64,000 nucleotides of DNA from NCBI RefSeq assembly GCF_036850765.1, contig NC_089496.1, positions 45,431,613-45,495,612 of the forward strand, in the 5' to 3' direction. This DNA comes from Saccopteryx bilineata (Eukaryota; Chordata; Mammalia; Chiroptera; Emballonuridae). Below, one piece after another: positions 20,618 through 32,627 of the stretch. Both the position numbers and the translations under genes were made by a program. The stretch's first letter is position 1. Every line of letters begins with the position of its first letter. The notes below the pieces were generated by a model. The model made no database searches and was not told the DNA's origin. It saw nothing but the letters and a program-made list of their open reading frames with translations.

Positions 20618-23179
20618 CCTCAGGCCCTCTGGCCTCTTTAGAAAGAAGTGACACGTAAAACTATATCCTATTTAAAAGCCCTTGCATCAAAGTTAGAAAA
20701 CTGACTGATTGAACCCTTAATCAGCTTAACTGTTAAGATCTTGCTGGTCGGGGACATAGCGTGCCTGACCGTCCTCCCATCGTTAGGGGGAAACGGCTTT
20801 ACCCAAGAGGTGGGAGGAAGGAGGGGGCCGATCAGAGAGAATCACACAAGTTGCCGCGGCAAAAGCTCTCTCCCCTCTCGCACAGTCTGTGGCTGATTAG
20901 CCAGAAGACCGCGTCCTGTCCTCCTCAATCTTGGCGTCTCCCTTCGTCATGAAAAAATACAAAGCAAACAAACAAAACAGCCAAATTATTTGGCGTCTGG
21001 ACTCTCTTCCAGGAGTTGCAGCATGTTCCCCAGAAGGGTGGGGACGGCATGGGAAGCTGGTTTACGGATGACACAGAGGCGAGCCCGTGGTCCACTCCGC
21101 AAGGACACGAATCCGAGCACAGGCGGAGGTGTTCAGCAGGTCTCAAGAACGATCTTCACTGTGGGATGGTATCTTACGGTTTGCCTCAGCCCACGAAATG
21201 CTTTATTTATTACAGTGAAACCAGAGAAAGCGAACACATCATCCCAGACCAGAGATCCCCTCACGTGGCCGACATGACCTTTCTTCCTTCCAACGGGTAA
21301 TGATTGTTGTTTTTTTTTTTTCATTCTTGCTGTTGATTCCGTACTGGGTTTGGTATTTTCATCACACACGAGCTAGAAAATCTGGAGCTAATGTTCCAAT
21401 AGCCACTCCTGCCCATTAACCGCTCACGGAGACTTGGACCTGGCGCGGTGTGCCATCTGTGCACCCGGCACAGCGTGCCAGCATTTCAATACATACCACC
21501 CCCGGGTAACAAGACAACACCAGGCCCTTGGGAGACACAGATCTGACACATGGTAATACCCCGTTCTACACCCAGGCCCTCTGCCAGGCAGAAGGAGCGG
21601 AGGATCGCCTTTCCACGTACGCGGTTCAGGCCTTCCTTGCTACGAGGATCAGGTCTGGTGTATTTATTTCATTCACCACGTGGTCACTTCCCCTCGACCG
21701 TAAGGAGATCCGGGGAGTTAGGACGGCATGATGCTTGGGAATGTTAAACGAGCCGGGGAGGCAAATCACTTATGGCTTTCATACCAAGCACACCGCTGCC
21801 AGCCGCCACGCATAAACACTCCTGTCGGCTCAGAACACCGTTCAGACCTCTAGGAAAGCCTGGGCTCTCTCTGAGCCAGAGACCCAAAATTGCACACATT
21901 TGGGAAAGACTGGTCCTCAGGTTTACACGTCCACCTTACGGGTGGGCCCCGGTGGTCTCGTGCATTGCCCAAGACTGAGCCTGGAGAAATCTGAGTGCCT
22001 ACAGGACTTCTGTCGTTCCTGACGCGTTTTGAGTTTAAGAATTTTTAAATGAAAGTTTTATCCCAGTCGCTTTATCTCAGAAAGAAGGAACAGAAGTGAG
22101 GACAGATTTACAACCACAGCAGAAGCATCTCCACTTGAAGCAGGTGCGAATCACTCCAGCTCCAGACAGTAAATGAATCAGTCACCTACATCGCCCAGTC
22201 TCACGGATGCGCTTTTTAATGGTCTGTCCCTCAAAGGCCGACCAGCCCCACAAGCCTCCCTCGGGAGCAAGTTCCCAGCTCTTACTGAGGGAAAGTGATC
22301 TTAAGGCGTTTCTCATCACGTGCACAGTTCTCCAGCCATTCTTTTAAAGCCCCTGGTTATTTTTTAAAACCACCTATCTACTATGGAGAGGTTAAACCGC
22401 GGAGGCCCAGAGCCAGGTCACCTGCAGAGGAGACAACCAGGAACAGTGTTCGCCTTTGCGCCAAGAGACCCAGAGTAAAGCACTGCGCCAGATGGCGGAG
22501 CGCTCCGGGTCCCTGTGGCCAGTGCGCGTCTCACTGCAGCCGATGAACCCTGCGCGGGGGCTGAGTTCCATGCTCTGCAGCAGGAAACGGCCAGGAATAC
22601 CAGGAGGGGCAGAGATCCAACGTCTCCACCCGCCTCTAAAGCCAAAAGCAACACTGTTGCAGTCTAAGCCAGAGATGACCAGCAGGGACAAGATAAGATA
22701 CAAGATCAGGTAGAATGCAGTCCACCTAAGGTACACAAACAAAGGGGGGAAAGGACACGATGACCTCGCGGGTTACAACATCGTGGGAATAAAATCCTAT
22801 AGCGGTTCAAAGGAAAGAATACGCAGTCACGGTGGCTATTTCTGGGCCTATGCACCTAACTCAGTTCCCTGCCAAAGAAATGATTCCACAGGCATGATTT
22901 ATTCAAATGACAGTGGCTTACAAACTAAAACAGAGACAAAAGTTCAATCAAACAAACAAACAAAGAGGGAGACACAGACTCCAGGCTTACGTAGAGCATC
23001 TTACCCAGACTCATCTCTACCCTGAACTAAGGTGACAGACAACGCCCTCCCAGGCTGCAGAGGTCACCGGGGTGGGAGGCAGTGACTCTCTTCTTCAAAG
23101 GACAGGCTTTTTCAGAAGGCAGAGTGAGAATACAGTGCAATTCTGCAACTGCTACTCTCTATTGCCTTTTGCGCACCCA
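20618..23179. other. Unique sequence, locally CpG-rich
   Basis: No gene recognised. CpG density is higher than usual for this window at 20,740-20,900, 21,000-21,300 and 22,390-22,640, but it does not reach a clear CpG island by eye. A minus-strand frame at 22,392-22,742 (116 codons) shows no domain. Confidence 0.5.
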
Positions 23180-23240
23180 CCTATTTAATTCAACAGCTAT
23201 TTGTTCAGCGCTTACGCCATGCCAGGCGCGATGCCCTCAC
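23180..23240 (-). mobile_element. L2 3' end fragment
   Basis: TTCAACAGCTATTTGTTCAG followed by GCCATGCCAGGCGCGATGCC resembles the reverse complement of the last bases of L2. Short and diverged. Confidence 0.5.
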
Positions 23241-23724
23241 CATTGCTTTCCTGGCAGACGCAGTTATACCTCAGCCCGATTCACTTCTTGGTTGGATTAA
23301 TTTCCCAAGCTCTCTTGACCTTTACTTTTCCAGCGATGCCCAGTTCATTCAGTCCACAAGGTCAACAGCATCCTAGTTTCAAACTGGGAGTCCCCTCTTC
23401 ATGCTCCTTTTATTACATTACGGTAGCAAGAGAGCCCTCACCACTGGTGTCCGAGCTCATCTCTCTCGAGATAATCAAAACAGCTCGTGTTCTTTGCTGT
23501 CTCTCTTCCTGCCAATTCTCTGTTCCCCCACCGTCCACTGACTCAGGATCTGTTGATCTCACCATCCCATCAGGCAGGCGCCTTGATCGGAACGGCTTAC
23601 CCCTTTCCTTATTCAGGCAACTCTGGTATCCTGCCTTTGGTACCCAAGTCGGCTGATAGGGATCTAAGCACCCTATCTAACAGTATCAATCACCTCCCCA
23701 CGAAGAAGCGTCTGCAATGACCGT

Positions 23725-23960
23725 AACACTGAATACTTCAGAAAGCACTTCTCCTGGTACCATCTCAATTAATTCTCAACACCCCTTCACGCCCCCCCCC
23801 CCCAGGAAGCGGGTGCTTTATACTCATGTTATATATTACTTTAACTCATGTTACACACAAGGAAACCAAGGTGTCTAGAAATGAACTCATTTGCCTGAGA
23901 TAAATACAGCGAATGAGGACTCAAACCCTGTCAACTGGTTGCTACATCATGAATTACAAC
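23725..23960 (+). mobile_element. MIR SINE
   Basis: MIR features: CTCAATTAATTCTCAACACC, the CACACAAGGAAACCAAGGTG core, then CTCATTTGCCTGAGATAAAT and GGACTCAAACCCTGTCAAC. A run of 12 or more C lies inside. The next hAT inserted at its 3' edge. Confidence 0.8.
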
Positions 23961-23971
23961 TTCTTCTACAC

Positions 23972-24452
23972 CAGGGGTCCCCAAACTACGGCCCGCGGGC
24001 CACATGCGGCCCCCTGAGGCCATTTATCCGGCCCCTGCCGCACTTCCGGAAGGGGTACCTCTTTCATTGGTGGTCAGTGAGAGACGCAAAGCATGGCATC
24101 GCTCACATACTGTACTACTTCCAGTGACGTGGGATGCACGCCTCACGGCTCCGGAAGCACGTTACATCACTTGTTACATCTGGCAGTGACAAATATGGAA
24201 CCGGACATTGACCATCTCATTAGCCAAAAGCAGGCCCGTAGTTCCCATTGAAATACTGGTCAGTTTATTGATTTAAATTTACTTGTTCTTTACTTTAAAT
24301 ATTGTATTTGTTCCTGTTTTGTTTTTTTACTTTAAAATAAGATAAGTGCATTGTGCATAGGGATTTTTTCATAGTTTTTTTTTATAGTCTGGCCCTCCAA
24401 CGGTCTGAGGGACAGTGAACTGGCCCCCTGTGTAAAAGTTTGGGGACCCCTG
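23972..24452. mobile_element. Non-autonomous hAT transposon (copy 2, long form)
   Basis: Termini CAGGGGTCCCCAAACTACGG and AGTTTGGGGACCCCTG are inverted repeats. The 8-bp TSDs are TTCTACAC and TTCTACGC (23964-23971 and 24453-24460), differing by one base. At 481 bp it keeps an internal block of about 150 bp that the 330-bp copies lack. Opposite orientation to copy 1. No transposase frame. Confidence 0.95.
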
Positions 24453-24460
24453 TTCTACGC

Positions 24461-25260
24461 CTTACTCTTGTCTCAGCCAAACCTGCTCAGGAATCCACCA
24501 TGAGAAACAGGTAGCACGGAGGGTGCTCACCTTGTGTCATCGGGAGGAGAGAAAGTGCCAAGCCAAAGGAGACAGGTGTTTGAGGCCTGGAATAGCTACA
24601 TGGCCTAAGCAAATTTAAAAGAGGAGGATCCACCAAGGAGTTATCAGGACAGGGCCAGGAGTGAAGCCGCAAAGGTTAAACTATAAAGCAGATGAGATGC
24701 TTTTTAAGGATCACCTGCAGATCACCCACATTAATTAGTAAACAGGAAAACACCCCTTGGCTCCCCAAGAGTTAGGACTTAAGAAGAAGGATGATCAAGG
24801 GGGGAGAGAAAAAAAAACTGGCTGCACAGAATTATAATTAGAAAGCGTAAAGAAAAACGAAGAGAGCAAAGATTCCAGGACACTCAGAGGAAGAAGGGAG
24901 ACTTCTGTTACTAAAGTGAAAAAGGGAGGTATTTTCTGCCCAGCATCCCGAAAGAGTAAGATTTGGTGGCGTGCCCACATGCCCAGACGCAGAGTTGCCC
25001 AATATGTCTGTTACCAGAAGTCATGCTCTGACCCATCAGCCTTGCCTGGCAGGGCCTTCCAATTCCTGCCAAAACTTCCACCCAAAAGTTTCTGTTTTCC
25101 CTTTATTCTTGTGACAAGGACAGTAGAAAACACAACTAATAAATCCTTTGAAACACAGAGTGAGGGGAATGCTTTATATCTATGGCATAGGTCACCACTT
25201 GGATGTTCTGGCCTACCATCTCCGGAAGGCCCTACTGCAGCGGACAACTACATGTGGTTG
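24461..25260. other. Unique non-coding sequence
   Basis: No recognised repeat or exon. The 194-codon frame starting at 24,916 runs into the downstream type A SINE and is not a gene. Confidence 0.55.
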
Positions 25261-25277
25261 AAGAAAGCAGGAATGTG

Positions 25278-25674
25278 GTCCTGGCCGGCTGGCTCAGTGG
25301 TAGAGCGTCGACCTGGCGTGCAAGGGGTCCCGGGTTCGACTCCCGGCCAGGGCACACAGGAGAAGCGCCCATCTGCTTCTCCACCCCTCCTCTTCTCCTT
25401 CCTCTCTGTCTCTCTCTTCCCCTCCCACAGCGAGGCTCCATTGGAGCAAAGATGGCCCGGGCGCTGGGGATGGCTCCTTGGCCTCTGCCCCAGGCGCTAG
25501 AGTGGCTCTGGTCGCGACAGAGCGATGCCCCGGAGGGGCAGAGCATCGCCCCCTGGTGGGCAGAGCGTCGCCCCCTGCTGGGCATGCCGGGTGGATCCCG
25601 GTTGGGCGCATGTGGGAGTCTGACTGTCTCTCCCTGTTTCCAGCTTCGGAAAAATACAAAAAAAAAAAAAAAAA
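25278..25674 (+). mobile_element. Type A SINE
   Basis: Full-length young-looking copy. The 17-bp TSD AAGAAAGCAGGAATGTG is exact at 25261-25277 and 25675-25691. It has intact A and B box-like motifs, the double CCCCCTGGTGGGCAGAGC unit and a long poly-A tail. Confidence 0.97.
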
Positions 25675-25691
25675 AAGAAAGCAGGAATGTG

Positions 25692-27685
25692 ATAGCCCAC
25701 CCCGGCCAGCTTCACATTTTTTTACTTAGCTAAGTAATGCTAATTTGATGAAATTCAATCAATACTTCGTATGAATCTACACGGGGCCTGCCTGCACCCT
25801 CGCCAGCTCTGATGATTGGCAAAGAAAGAGATAGCAAACAGAAGATGCTCACTGGCTCCCACGATTTTACTGACGATTGGAGATCTTTTCCCATTAGGGT
25901 TTTGCCTTATCCGCTAGGATTTTGTTTTTTGTCTTATTTGCTTGTTTCTTCATTTGTTCGTTTATTCTTTCATTCATTCAGCGAGCTTTTTATTGAAGGA
26001 GCCCATGCAACACAGGATTTGTAATAAACTGCAGAAGTAGGCCTTTATCAAATATCATTCCTTCCTCCCACGTGACCTATGCAGGTCTCTGAGAAGGTCG
26101 CGATACTTCCTGGAGGAGACTCCTCGTTTGTTAAAGAGGGATGATAGAGTCTACCGTACCCATCACCGAGTGGTCTCCTGAAAGCCAAATCAAACGATGA
26201 ATCTGAAAGTAATTTATAAGTATTATTAGCATGGATATACAGGGATCAGAAAACCTAGCAGCTAAAAGGATCAAGAGACTTCCGGGGGCGGGGGGGGGGG
26301 GGGGTTGTGCATTACCTGCACATGTGCTATCAGCACAAATAGTGGAAGAGGCTTTAGTGCCTTCCAGGTAGCAGGACCGCTACTCAGGGGCAACTATATT
26401 TCTGCAAGCATCCAAGTTCAAGGTAACAACAAAGCTTGGCAACATCTGCTGCTTCCCATCTACCTGAACTTGAACTGTGCGGCTAGAACGGTGTCATCCC
26501 AGCGTCTAATGTGCAATCATTCCCAATCCAGAGCTCTTCTTTCCCCACTCTGCTCCTGCTCCAAGAGTTTGGCTGGTGAAGACACTTGAGACTTCCTCAA
26601 ACTATGATTGTGTGATCGTGTGGTGTTATCACCCCTACACCCTGCTAGTGACAGAAAAGTGGCTGTCTGAGAGGCACGTAAAACAGGAACCAGCAGGAAA
26701 GAGCTTTCTGAAGAAAATCTTAGTGGCCTCCAAATTGTCAACTGACAGAAAGCCCAAGTTAGTGAAGGAGAAGTCACTGACATAACCATAGAGGGCAGTT
26801 TTATTAGCTTCATTCAACGAAGCAAAACTTGGACCCCAGACTTCGTTATGCAAACCAGATGCTGGTGTTGTAACATTCGCGTCAGTGATGAACTGTTTCA
26901 ATTTTCTTTTTTATTTTGGACATGTAATATAAAGCAGGCAAATCATGACATTAATAAAGGCATTTAAATTTGTAAAGTTGGTTGGAAAAACAGCCGAATG
27001 TAGGAAACCTATTTTCAAAAGTTTATTGCCAAAAGCGTTTTTTTCCCCTTTTATAATCACGTCACAAAAGAAGCACCATCGTGAGTTTCAGACAAGATCA
27101 ATTAGGCTCAGCAATGAAGCAACCCTCTAATGACAATTGGCCCTGAATCTTGATTACTACCCGCTCGAATTATCGGGTCATACGGCAAACCAACGGCTGT
27201 GCTCATCTATCTCAGACGAGAACAAAGGAAGGAGAGCTAACCAGATGGACAACGGCAGACCACACAGACCTCGGCCCCAGAGAAAGCAAACTATTCATAA
27301 AAAAGTTTACTAAGCACAAATGTTACTTTTAAAAAAAAAAAGTCTGCTGATAATCTCCCTCTTAAAAATATTTATTCTCTCTCATCAGAAGAATGATGAG
27401 GAACAGATCTTCAGCCCTGAAAAGAAGCAAGGTTCTCTGGTGAAAAATGTAGCCAGGTGCATCCTGGGAGAAAGGGAGAGCAGACGGGGGTGGGGGTGGG
27501 AGGGGATGATGGAGTCCAGAAAGACTTTGGTTTTGGAACATAATCTCAAAAGGGAAGAGGAACACTCCTCCAGTTCGGGGCTATTTGGAGGTGGCCCAGT
27601 CCAGCCCGGTGAACTGCTACTCTACAAACAACACAACGTCAACACCAGGGGCCAACTTCCGCTGCTTTATGGAGACAGAATTAGA
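25692..27685. other. Unique sequence, possible conserved regulatory DNA
   Basis: No exon seen. A G run lies at about 26,285-26,304. The stretch 26,880-27,180 is AT-rich and single-copy, with homeodomain-type strings TCAATTAGG and CTAATGACAATTGG. Function is inference only. Confidence 0.5.
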
Positions 27686-27689
27686 GTAC

Positions 27690-27830
27690 TTTAGAGACGG
27701 GAAAGATCAACACCTTCATTTTTACAAACAAAGGGCCTCGGGAGCAAAGCGCTAGGGTGAAATCTCACGGGACTAACTAGTGGCAAAGCCAGTTTCCAAC
27801 CCACCTGTCCTGACCCTGTCCCCCTTGGGG
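27690..27830 (+). mobile_element. MIR-like fragment
   Basis: CACCTTCATTTTTACAAACA, then AAATCTCACGGGACTAACTA and GGCAAAGCCAGTTTCCAACC follow the MIR order. Strongly diverged. Confidence 0.5.
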
Positions 27831-28034
27831 TCCTCCCGCCCGCTCAGAGGGTGAGGAGGCTCTGAAGAGCAGTGATCAAGGACTCCGATTCTCCGGCAAT
27901 CCCTGCGGTCTGTCGCAGTTATGAAAGGACCTGCTGTTCTTTTTCCTTGAATGTGCCCACCTGACGAGTCAACGCCGGAGAGTTGCAAAGGAAAATTGAC
28001 AGCTCGTACTGGAGCTATAAATCCTATTGACAGA

Positions 28035-28190
28035 ACCTCCTGTGCACCAGGCACCAGGTGTCTATAAGCTTACTCACTGAAAAGCGAGGCTCAGAGAGGT
28101 GACACACTCGCGTGCGTCCACCCGCGAGGTAATGGCAATCCGGGGTTCAGGCCCGCTTTTCTAGCCCCCTGAAGACACCGGGCTTTCCGC
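28035..28190 (+). mobile_element. MIR SINE
   Basis: CCTCCTGTGCACCAGGCACC, then AAGCGAGGCTCAGAGAGGTG, the core, and GAGGTAATGGCAATCCGGGG support MIR. Confidence 0.78.
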
Positions 28191-29172
28191 TCCACCACGG
28201 GCCCTCAAAAGTTTTGCAAAAGAGTTCCTCATTCAACTGATTCTGACAGCTGCAGCGACGCTTTGCCTCCTGGAATATCTGAATCATTATACATGAAATA
28301 AATGGGTCCTGAACAAAGGGAGGAAGCTGCCAAAATCTGGGCCTAGACACGAGCCCTTTCAGTTACGTAGCTAACAAGGGAAATTCCTGCATAATTCCAA
28401 CTTTTCCTCCTAAGAGTCTTTGAGATCCAGAGATCCTGGATCGTCTGTTTCCTACTCTTCTTTTCTTTTTCAAGCAAAAGAAAAGAAGTCCCTACAGGCA
28501 GGGAAGGGCAATGAGAACCTTAACAAGCCAGAATGACTCTCCACGGAGACAGTCCCCAAAGGAAGAGCCCGTGGACCAGGCCATGGAGAACTTCGTCATT
28601 CCAGCTCCCGGCCTCCTGTGGCTGAGCGGCCTCCATCAGCGCGTTCCCCTTCTGCCAGCCACCTGCCACCTTTACCTTCTGGAACCACGGGCCTGCAGCC
28701 AGCCCGGGAGTGCTGCTCTCTGACTGAACAGAACACCTCTCATCTTCCAGTCTGGACCCAAACCTGAGGACCAGGACTCACTGCACGTTTGGCACGATGA
28801 CATCTCTGCAGTTTGGCCTCTCTTGCCTGCAGGGAGGCTGGCCTGTTAAAAGCTAGAGCATTCCAAAGAGGTCTCCTCTACCATATGGGGAAGCCCGGTG
28901 GGTTTGAGCGTGCTTTCTTCAGTATACAGACCGGACAAGCAGACGCGCCGGCTGGGCAAACAGGGCACGGTGTGCTCTCAACAACACACAATCGACCTCA
29001 CTTTCTAGTGACTCATTAGAGTTTCTTTACGGGCAGTTGCAGGTTCAGGGAACACAAAATAATAGGTTTTGCCTTTGAGAAGCTCCGAGTCTGTTGCAGG
29101 GACAATACTTTTGAAAAGATTAGGCAGTGTTAGGAGAAGACAGGTATACCAAATGCTTTTTAAAAAAATAGG
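28191..29172. other. Unique non-coding sequence
   Basis: Nothing recognised. Short frames only. Confidence 0.5.
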
Positions 29173-29486
29173 ACGGCCCGACTTGTGATGGCACAGTGGT
29201 GAGAGCGTCGACCTGGGACGCTGAGGTCTCAGGCTGAAAACCCCAAAGTCGCTGGCTTGAGCATGGGGTCGCCAGCTTGAGAGTGGGATGGTAGACATGA
29301 CCCCATAGTCAGCTTGAAGCCCAAGGTTGCTGCTGGCTTGAGCAAGGGGGTCACTGGCTTGGCTGGAGCCCCCGCTTAAGGCACATATAAGAAAGCAGTC
29401 AATGAACAACTAAAGTGATGCTTCTCTCCTCTCTCTCCATTCTTCTCTCTTTCTCTCATTAAAAAAAAAAAAAAAAAAAAAAAAAA
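29173..29486 (+). mobile_element. Divergent type B-related SINE
   Basis: Head GGCCCGACTTGTGATGGCAC resembles type B or C, and the body keeps GCTTGAGCAAGGGGGTCACT and AAGCAGTCAATGAACAACTA from type B. The middle has additional Thr-loop-distal variation (GAGAGTGGGATGGTAGACAT) and the tail is 26 or more A. Probably an older or distinct subfamily. Confidence 0.82.
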
Positions 29487-29781
29487 GGCAAGATGCAGGG
29501 AAGCTTTGTCAAAGAAGGGCCACAGGACCTGGGTGTACAGGATGAGTCATTTTCAAGGTGACAAAATAGAGGTTTCAGGACAGTGCAAGCAGAAGAAGGG
29601 ATAGTGTGTTGAGAGCTCACATTCACGAAGAAGCCTGGAGTCCGGAAGAGAAGCAGCGTCTGTATGTGAGGAGGAGGGGAACCCGAAAAGGAATCTTCTC
29701 AGAGACTGTTTCAAACCGTCTCTATAGGCATCGAGGTGTCATTAAGGTTTAAAGCATGTTTAGTTTTTTTGTTTGTTTTTA

Positions 29782-30001
29782 AATTTTTTAAACTTTTTTT
29801 TAAGGACTTTATTAATTTTCAGAAAGGAGAGAGAGAGATGGGGGGAGAAGGAGAGAGAGAGAGACAGACAGAGAGAAGGGGGAGGAGCAAGAAGCATCAA
29901 CTCCCATATGTGCCTCGACCAGGCAAGCCCAGGGTTTCAAACCAGCGACCTCAGCATTTCCAGGTCGATGCTTTATGCCCTGCGCCACCACAGGTCAGGC
30001 C
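29782..30001 (-). mobile_element. Type C SINE
   Basis: Reverse copy. GA-rich tail, AGCAAGAAGCATCAACTCCC, TGTGCCTCGACCAGGCAAGC, and a tRNA-like head ending GCGCCACCACAGGTCAGGCC. The TSD is GTTTGTTTTTA at about 29771-29781 and 30002-30012, imprecise because it is T-rich. Confidence 0.9.
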
Positions 30002-30012
30002 GTTTGTTTTTA

Positions 30013-30539
30013 GAAAGTAATTCCGGCAGACATCCTAAGTGTTGGCACAAGTCTACATTAGTGCTGCACAAAAATATAAAATGTTAGCCACAGAGCCAAC
30101 CCACATATATAATTTTAAATTTTTTAGTAGCCACATTTAAGGTAAAAAAAAACAAAAAAAAAACAAACCCACATAAGTGAACTTAATTTAATAACATATT
30201 TTAAACCCCTAAATCCAAACTATTATTATTCAACACGCAGTTAATATCTTTAAAATTATTAATAAGAGGGTTTACATCCTTTTTCTCTCATACTAAGTTA
30301 TCTAAATCTGGCACATTTACAGTACATCTTAATTGGATGAGCCATATTCAAAGGGCTCAAAAGCCAGACGTGGACAGTGGTTACCACACTGGACGGCACA
30401 AACACAAGACCCGCTTTGGAGGCTGTAGCCAAGAGTCCAAACAAGAGGTGATCAAAGTCTGCACAGATTATTTCCAGCCCTTGGACATATGCTAAACTGC
30501 TAATGAGATGCAATTTTACAAACAAGTAAGTTACTTTTG
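30013..30539. other. AT-rich unclassified sequence
   Basis: AT-rich, probably decayed repeat. 30,310-30,500 loosely resembles a MER5-type or L1 3'UTR region but I cannot place it. Confidence 0.4.
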
Positions 30540-32035
30540 GTTTTAAATAGGTAACAATTCACATGGTTCTCGAATATAAATAATACAACAGGGAACACAA
30601 AAAAGCGGTGTCCCAATTTTTTGAGCATCTCAGCCCCTCTCATGGGTTACCCGCCCATTAGAGGTAGCCATTTTTATTGAGTTTCTTCTGCTTGGTCATC
30701 TTTTCAATGATTCTTCATACAGATACAAGCTGCCATGAATGCAAGCTCATGTATTTTCTACACCAAAGGTAGCACACCACATGTTGTTCCATACCTTGCT
30801 TCTTTCATTTAAATTAATAAGATATCTTGGAGATCTTCCCATTTCACTGCATCAAGAATTTCCACGTTCTCTTAAATGCTGCATCCTATAGTCCAGGGGT
30901 CCCCAAACTTTTTACACAGGGGGCCAGTTCACTCTCCCTCAGACTGCTGGAGGGCCTGACTACAAAAAAAACTATGAACAAATCCCTATGCACACTGCAC
31001 ATATCTTATTTTAAAGTAAAAAAACAAAACAGGAACAAATACAATATTTAAAATAAAGAACAAGTAAATTTAAATCAACAAACTCACCAGTATTTCAATG
31101 GGAACTATCGGCCTGCTTTTGGCTAATGTGATGGTCACTGTCCGGTTCCATATTTGTCACTGCTAGCCGTAACAAGTGATGTGACATGCTTCCGGAGCTG
31201 TGACATGTGCATCCTGCGTCACTGGAAGTAGTATTGTACGTGAGCGATGCTGCACTTTGCGGTGCCACCACATACAGTACTCCACATACAGTACTCACTG
31301 ACCACCAATGAAAGAGGTGCCCTTTCCGGAAGTGCAGCAGGGGCTGGATAAATGGCCTCAGGGGGCTGCATGCGGCCCGTGGGCCGTAGTTTGGGGACCT
31401 CTGCTACAGTCAATGGTATGGACGGATCCCAGTTCATATCATTCAGCTCCTGCTGATGGGTGTTTGAACCGTTTCCAGTCTTTTCTATTACAAACAATGG
31501 TCTAATGGAAAACCTCCTCTATACGTCACTGTATAGGTATTCAGGTGTGCCTGCAGGGAGAGGTTCCAGAGCCAGGTCGCTAGGTCTAAGGGTAATTGCT
31601 TCTGTAATCTTGATGAACACCGCCAAACTGGCCTTCTTCATGGACTGGGCTGCTTTGCACTCGCAACAAAGTACCGACACTTTTTCCATGCGTAGTCAAC
31701 AATGTGTCATTGTCCCGTTTTAGAATTGTAGCCAGTCTGAGGAAGTGGGGACTGCCGCTTCAGTGCAGTCTAAAATGGCACTTCTCTGTATCTGAATCCG
31801 ACGATCTTTTCCTCGGTTTAAAAACGATCTGTATTCCTTGTTCTGTGAATCATATGTTCAGGTCCTTTGTCTATTGTTTTGTTGGTCTGCCAGTCATTTT
31901 CTTATTCATTTGTAGGAGCTCTTTATATAGAGAGATGAGCCCTTTGCATTTTGAGTCAGGTTAAAAAAGCCTTCTTCCTTCAACGTTAGAAAGAAATGTA
32001 CCCATGTTTCCTTCAAGCCCTTTTCTAGGCTTTAA
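30540..32035 (-). mobile_element. L1M LINE 3' remnant, split by a hAT
   Basis: Reverse-oriented L1M-type 3' end: AACAATTCACATGGTTCTCG, GATATCTTGGAGATCTTCCC, then after the hAT CGTTTCCAGTCTTTTCTATT, ACACCGCCAAACTGGCCTTC, TTCAGGTCCTTTGTCTATTG and GAGCTCTTTATATAGAG. Frames are broken many times, and no functional reverse transcriptase remains. A 5'-truncated ancient insertion. Confidence 0.75.
30894..31403. mobile_element. Non-autonomous hAT transposon (copy 3, long form)
   Basis: Ends CAGGGGTCCCCAAAC and GTTTGGGGACCTCTG. The 8-bp TSDs are CTATAGTC (30886-30893) and CTACAGTC (31404-31411). 510 bp, with the same internal block as copy 2 (GGCCTGCTTTTGGCTAATG..). It lies inside the L1M remnant, so it is younger than that L1. 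Confidence 0.95.
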
Positions 32036-32045
32036 GAAGACATGA

Positions 32046-32381
32046 GGCCTGACCAGGCGGTGGCACAGTGGATAGAGCGTTGGACTGGGATGCCGAGGAC
32101 CCAGGTTCGAGACCCCGAGGTTGCCAGCTTGAGCGCGGGCTCATCTGGTTTGAGCAAAAGCTCACCAGCTTGGAACAAAGGTCGCTGGCTCGAGCAAGGG
32201 GTTACTCGGTCTGCTGAAGGCCCGTGGTCAAGGCACATCTGAGAAAGCAATCAATGGACAACTAAGGTGTCGCAATGCGCAACAAAAAAACTAATGATTG
32301 ATCTCTGTTCCTGTCTGTCTACCTCCCTCTCTCTGACTCTCTCTCTGTCTCTGTTAAAAAAACACACACACACACACACAA
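32046..32381 (+). mobile_element. Type B SINE
   Basis: Head CCTGACCAGGCGGTGGCACA with B box GGTTCGAGACCCC, a full body, and a tail of A plus CA repeats. The flanks share AAGACATGAG (about 32036-32045 and 32382-32391), the likely TSD. It lies between the L1 remnant and a MaLR fragment. Confidence 0.94.
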
Positions 32382-32391
32382 AAGACATGAG

Positions 32392-32525
32392 GACTGAGGT
32401 CTCTGCCTCTTCTCACAAGGGCACTGATCCTGTCATGGGGGCCACTCTTGTGACCTCATCTAAATCCAATACCTCCCAAAGACCCTACCACCAAATACCA
32501 TCAGAGTGGGGGTTAAATAATAATT
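32392..32525 (-). mobile_element. MaLR LTR fragment (MST type)
   Basis: ACAAGGGCACTGATCCTGTC, TTGTGACCTCATCTAAATCC, ACCTCCCAAAGACCCTACCA and GAGTGGGGGTTAAATAA resemble the reverse complement of the 5' part of an MST-type LTR. Confidence 0.7.
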
Positions 32526-32627
32526 CTCTGCTTGTAAAGGCAGCAAAATAGGTTTTTATAAACTAATGGCTTTAATTCTCTAATCTAGACACTACAGAGG
32601 TAAATATACTGGTAATTTATGCTATTC

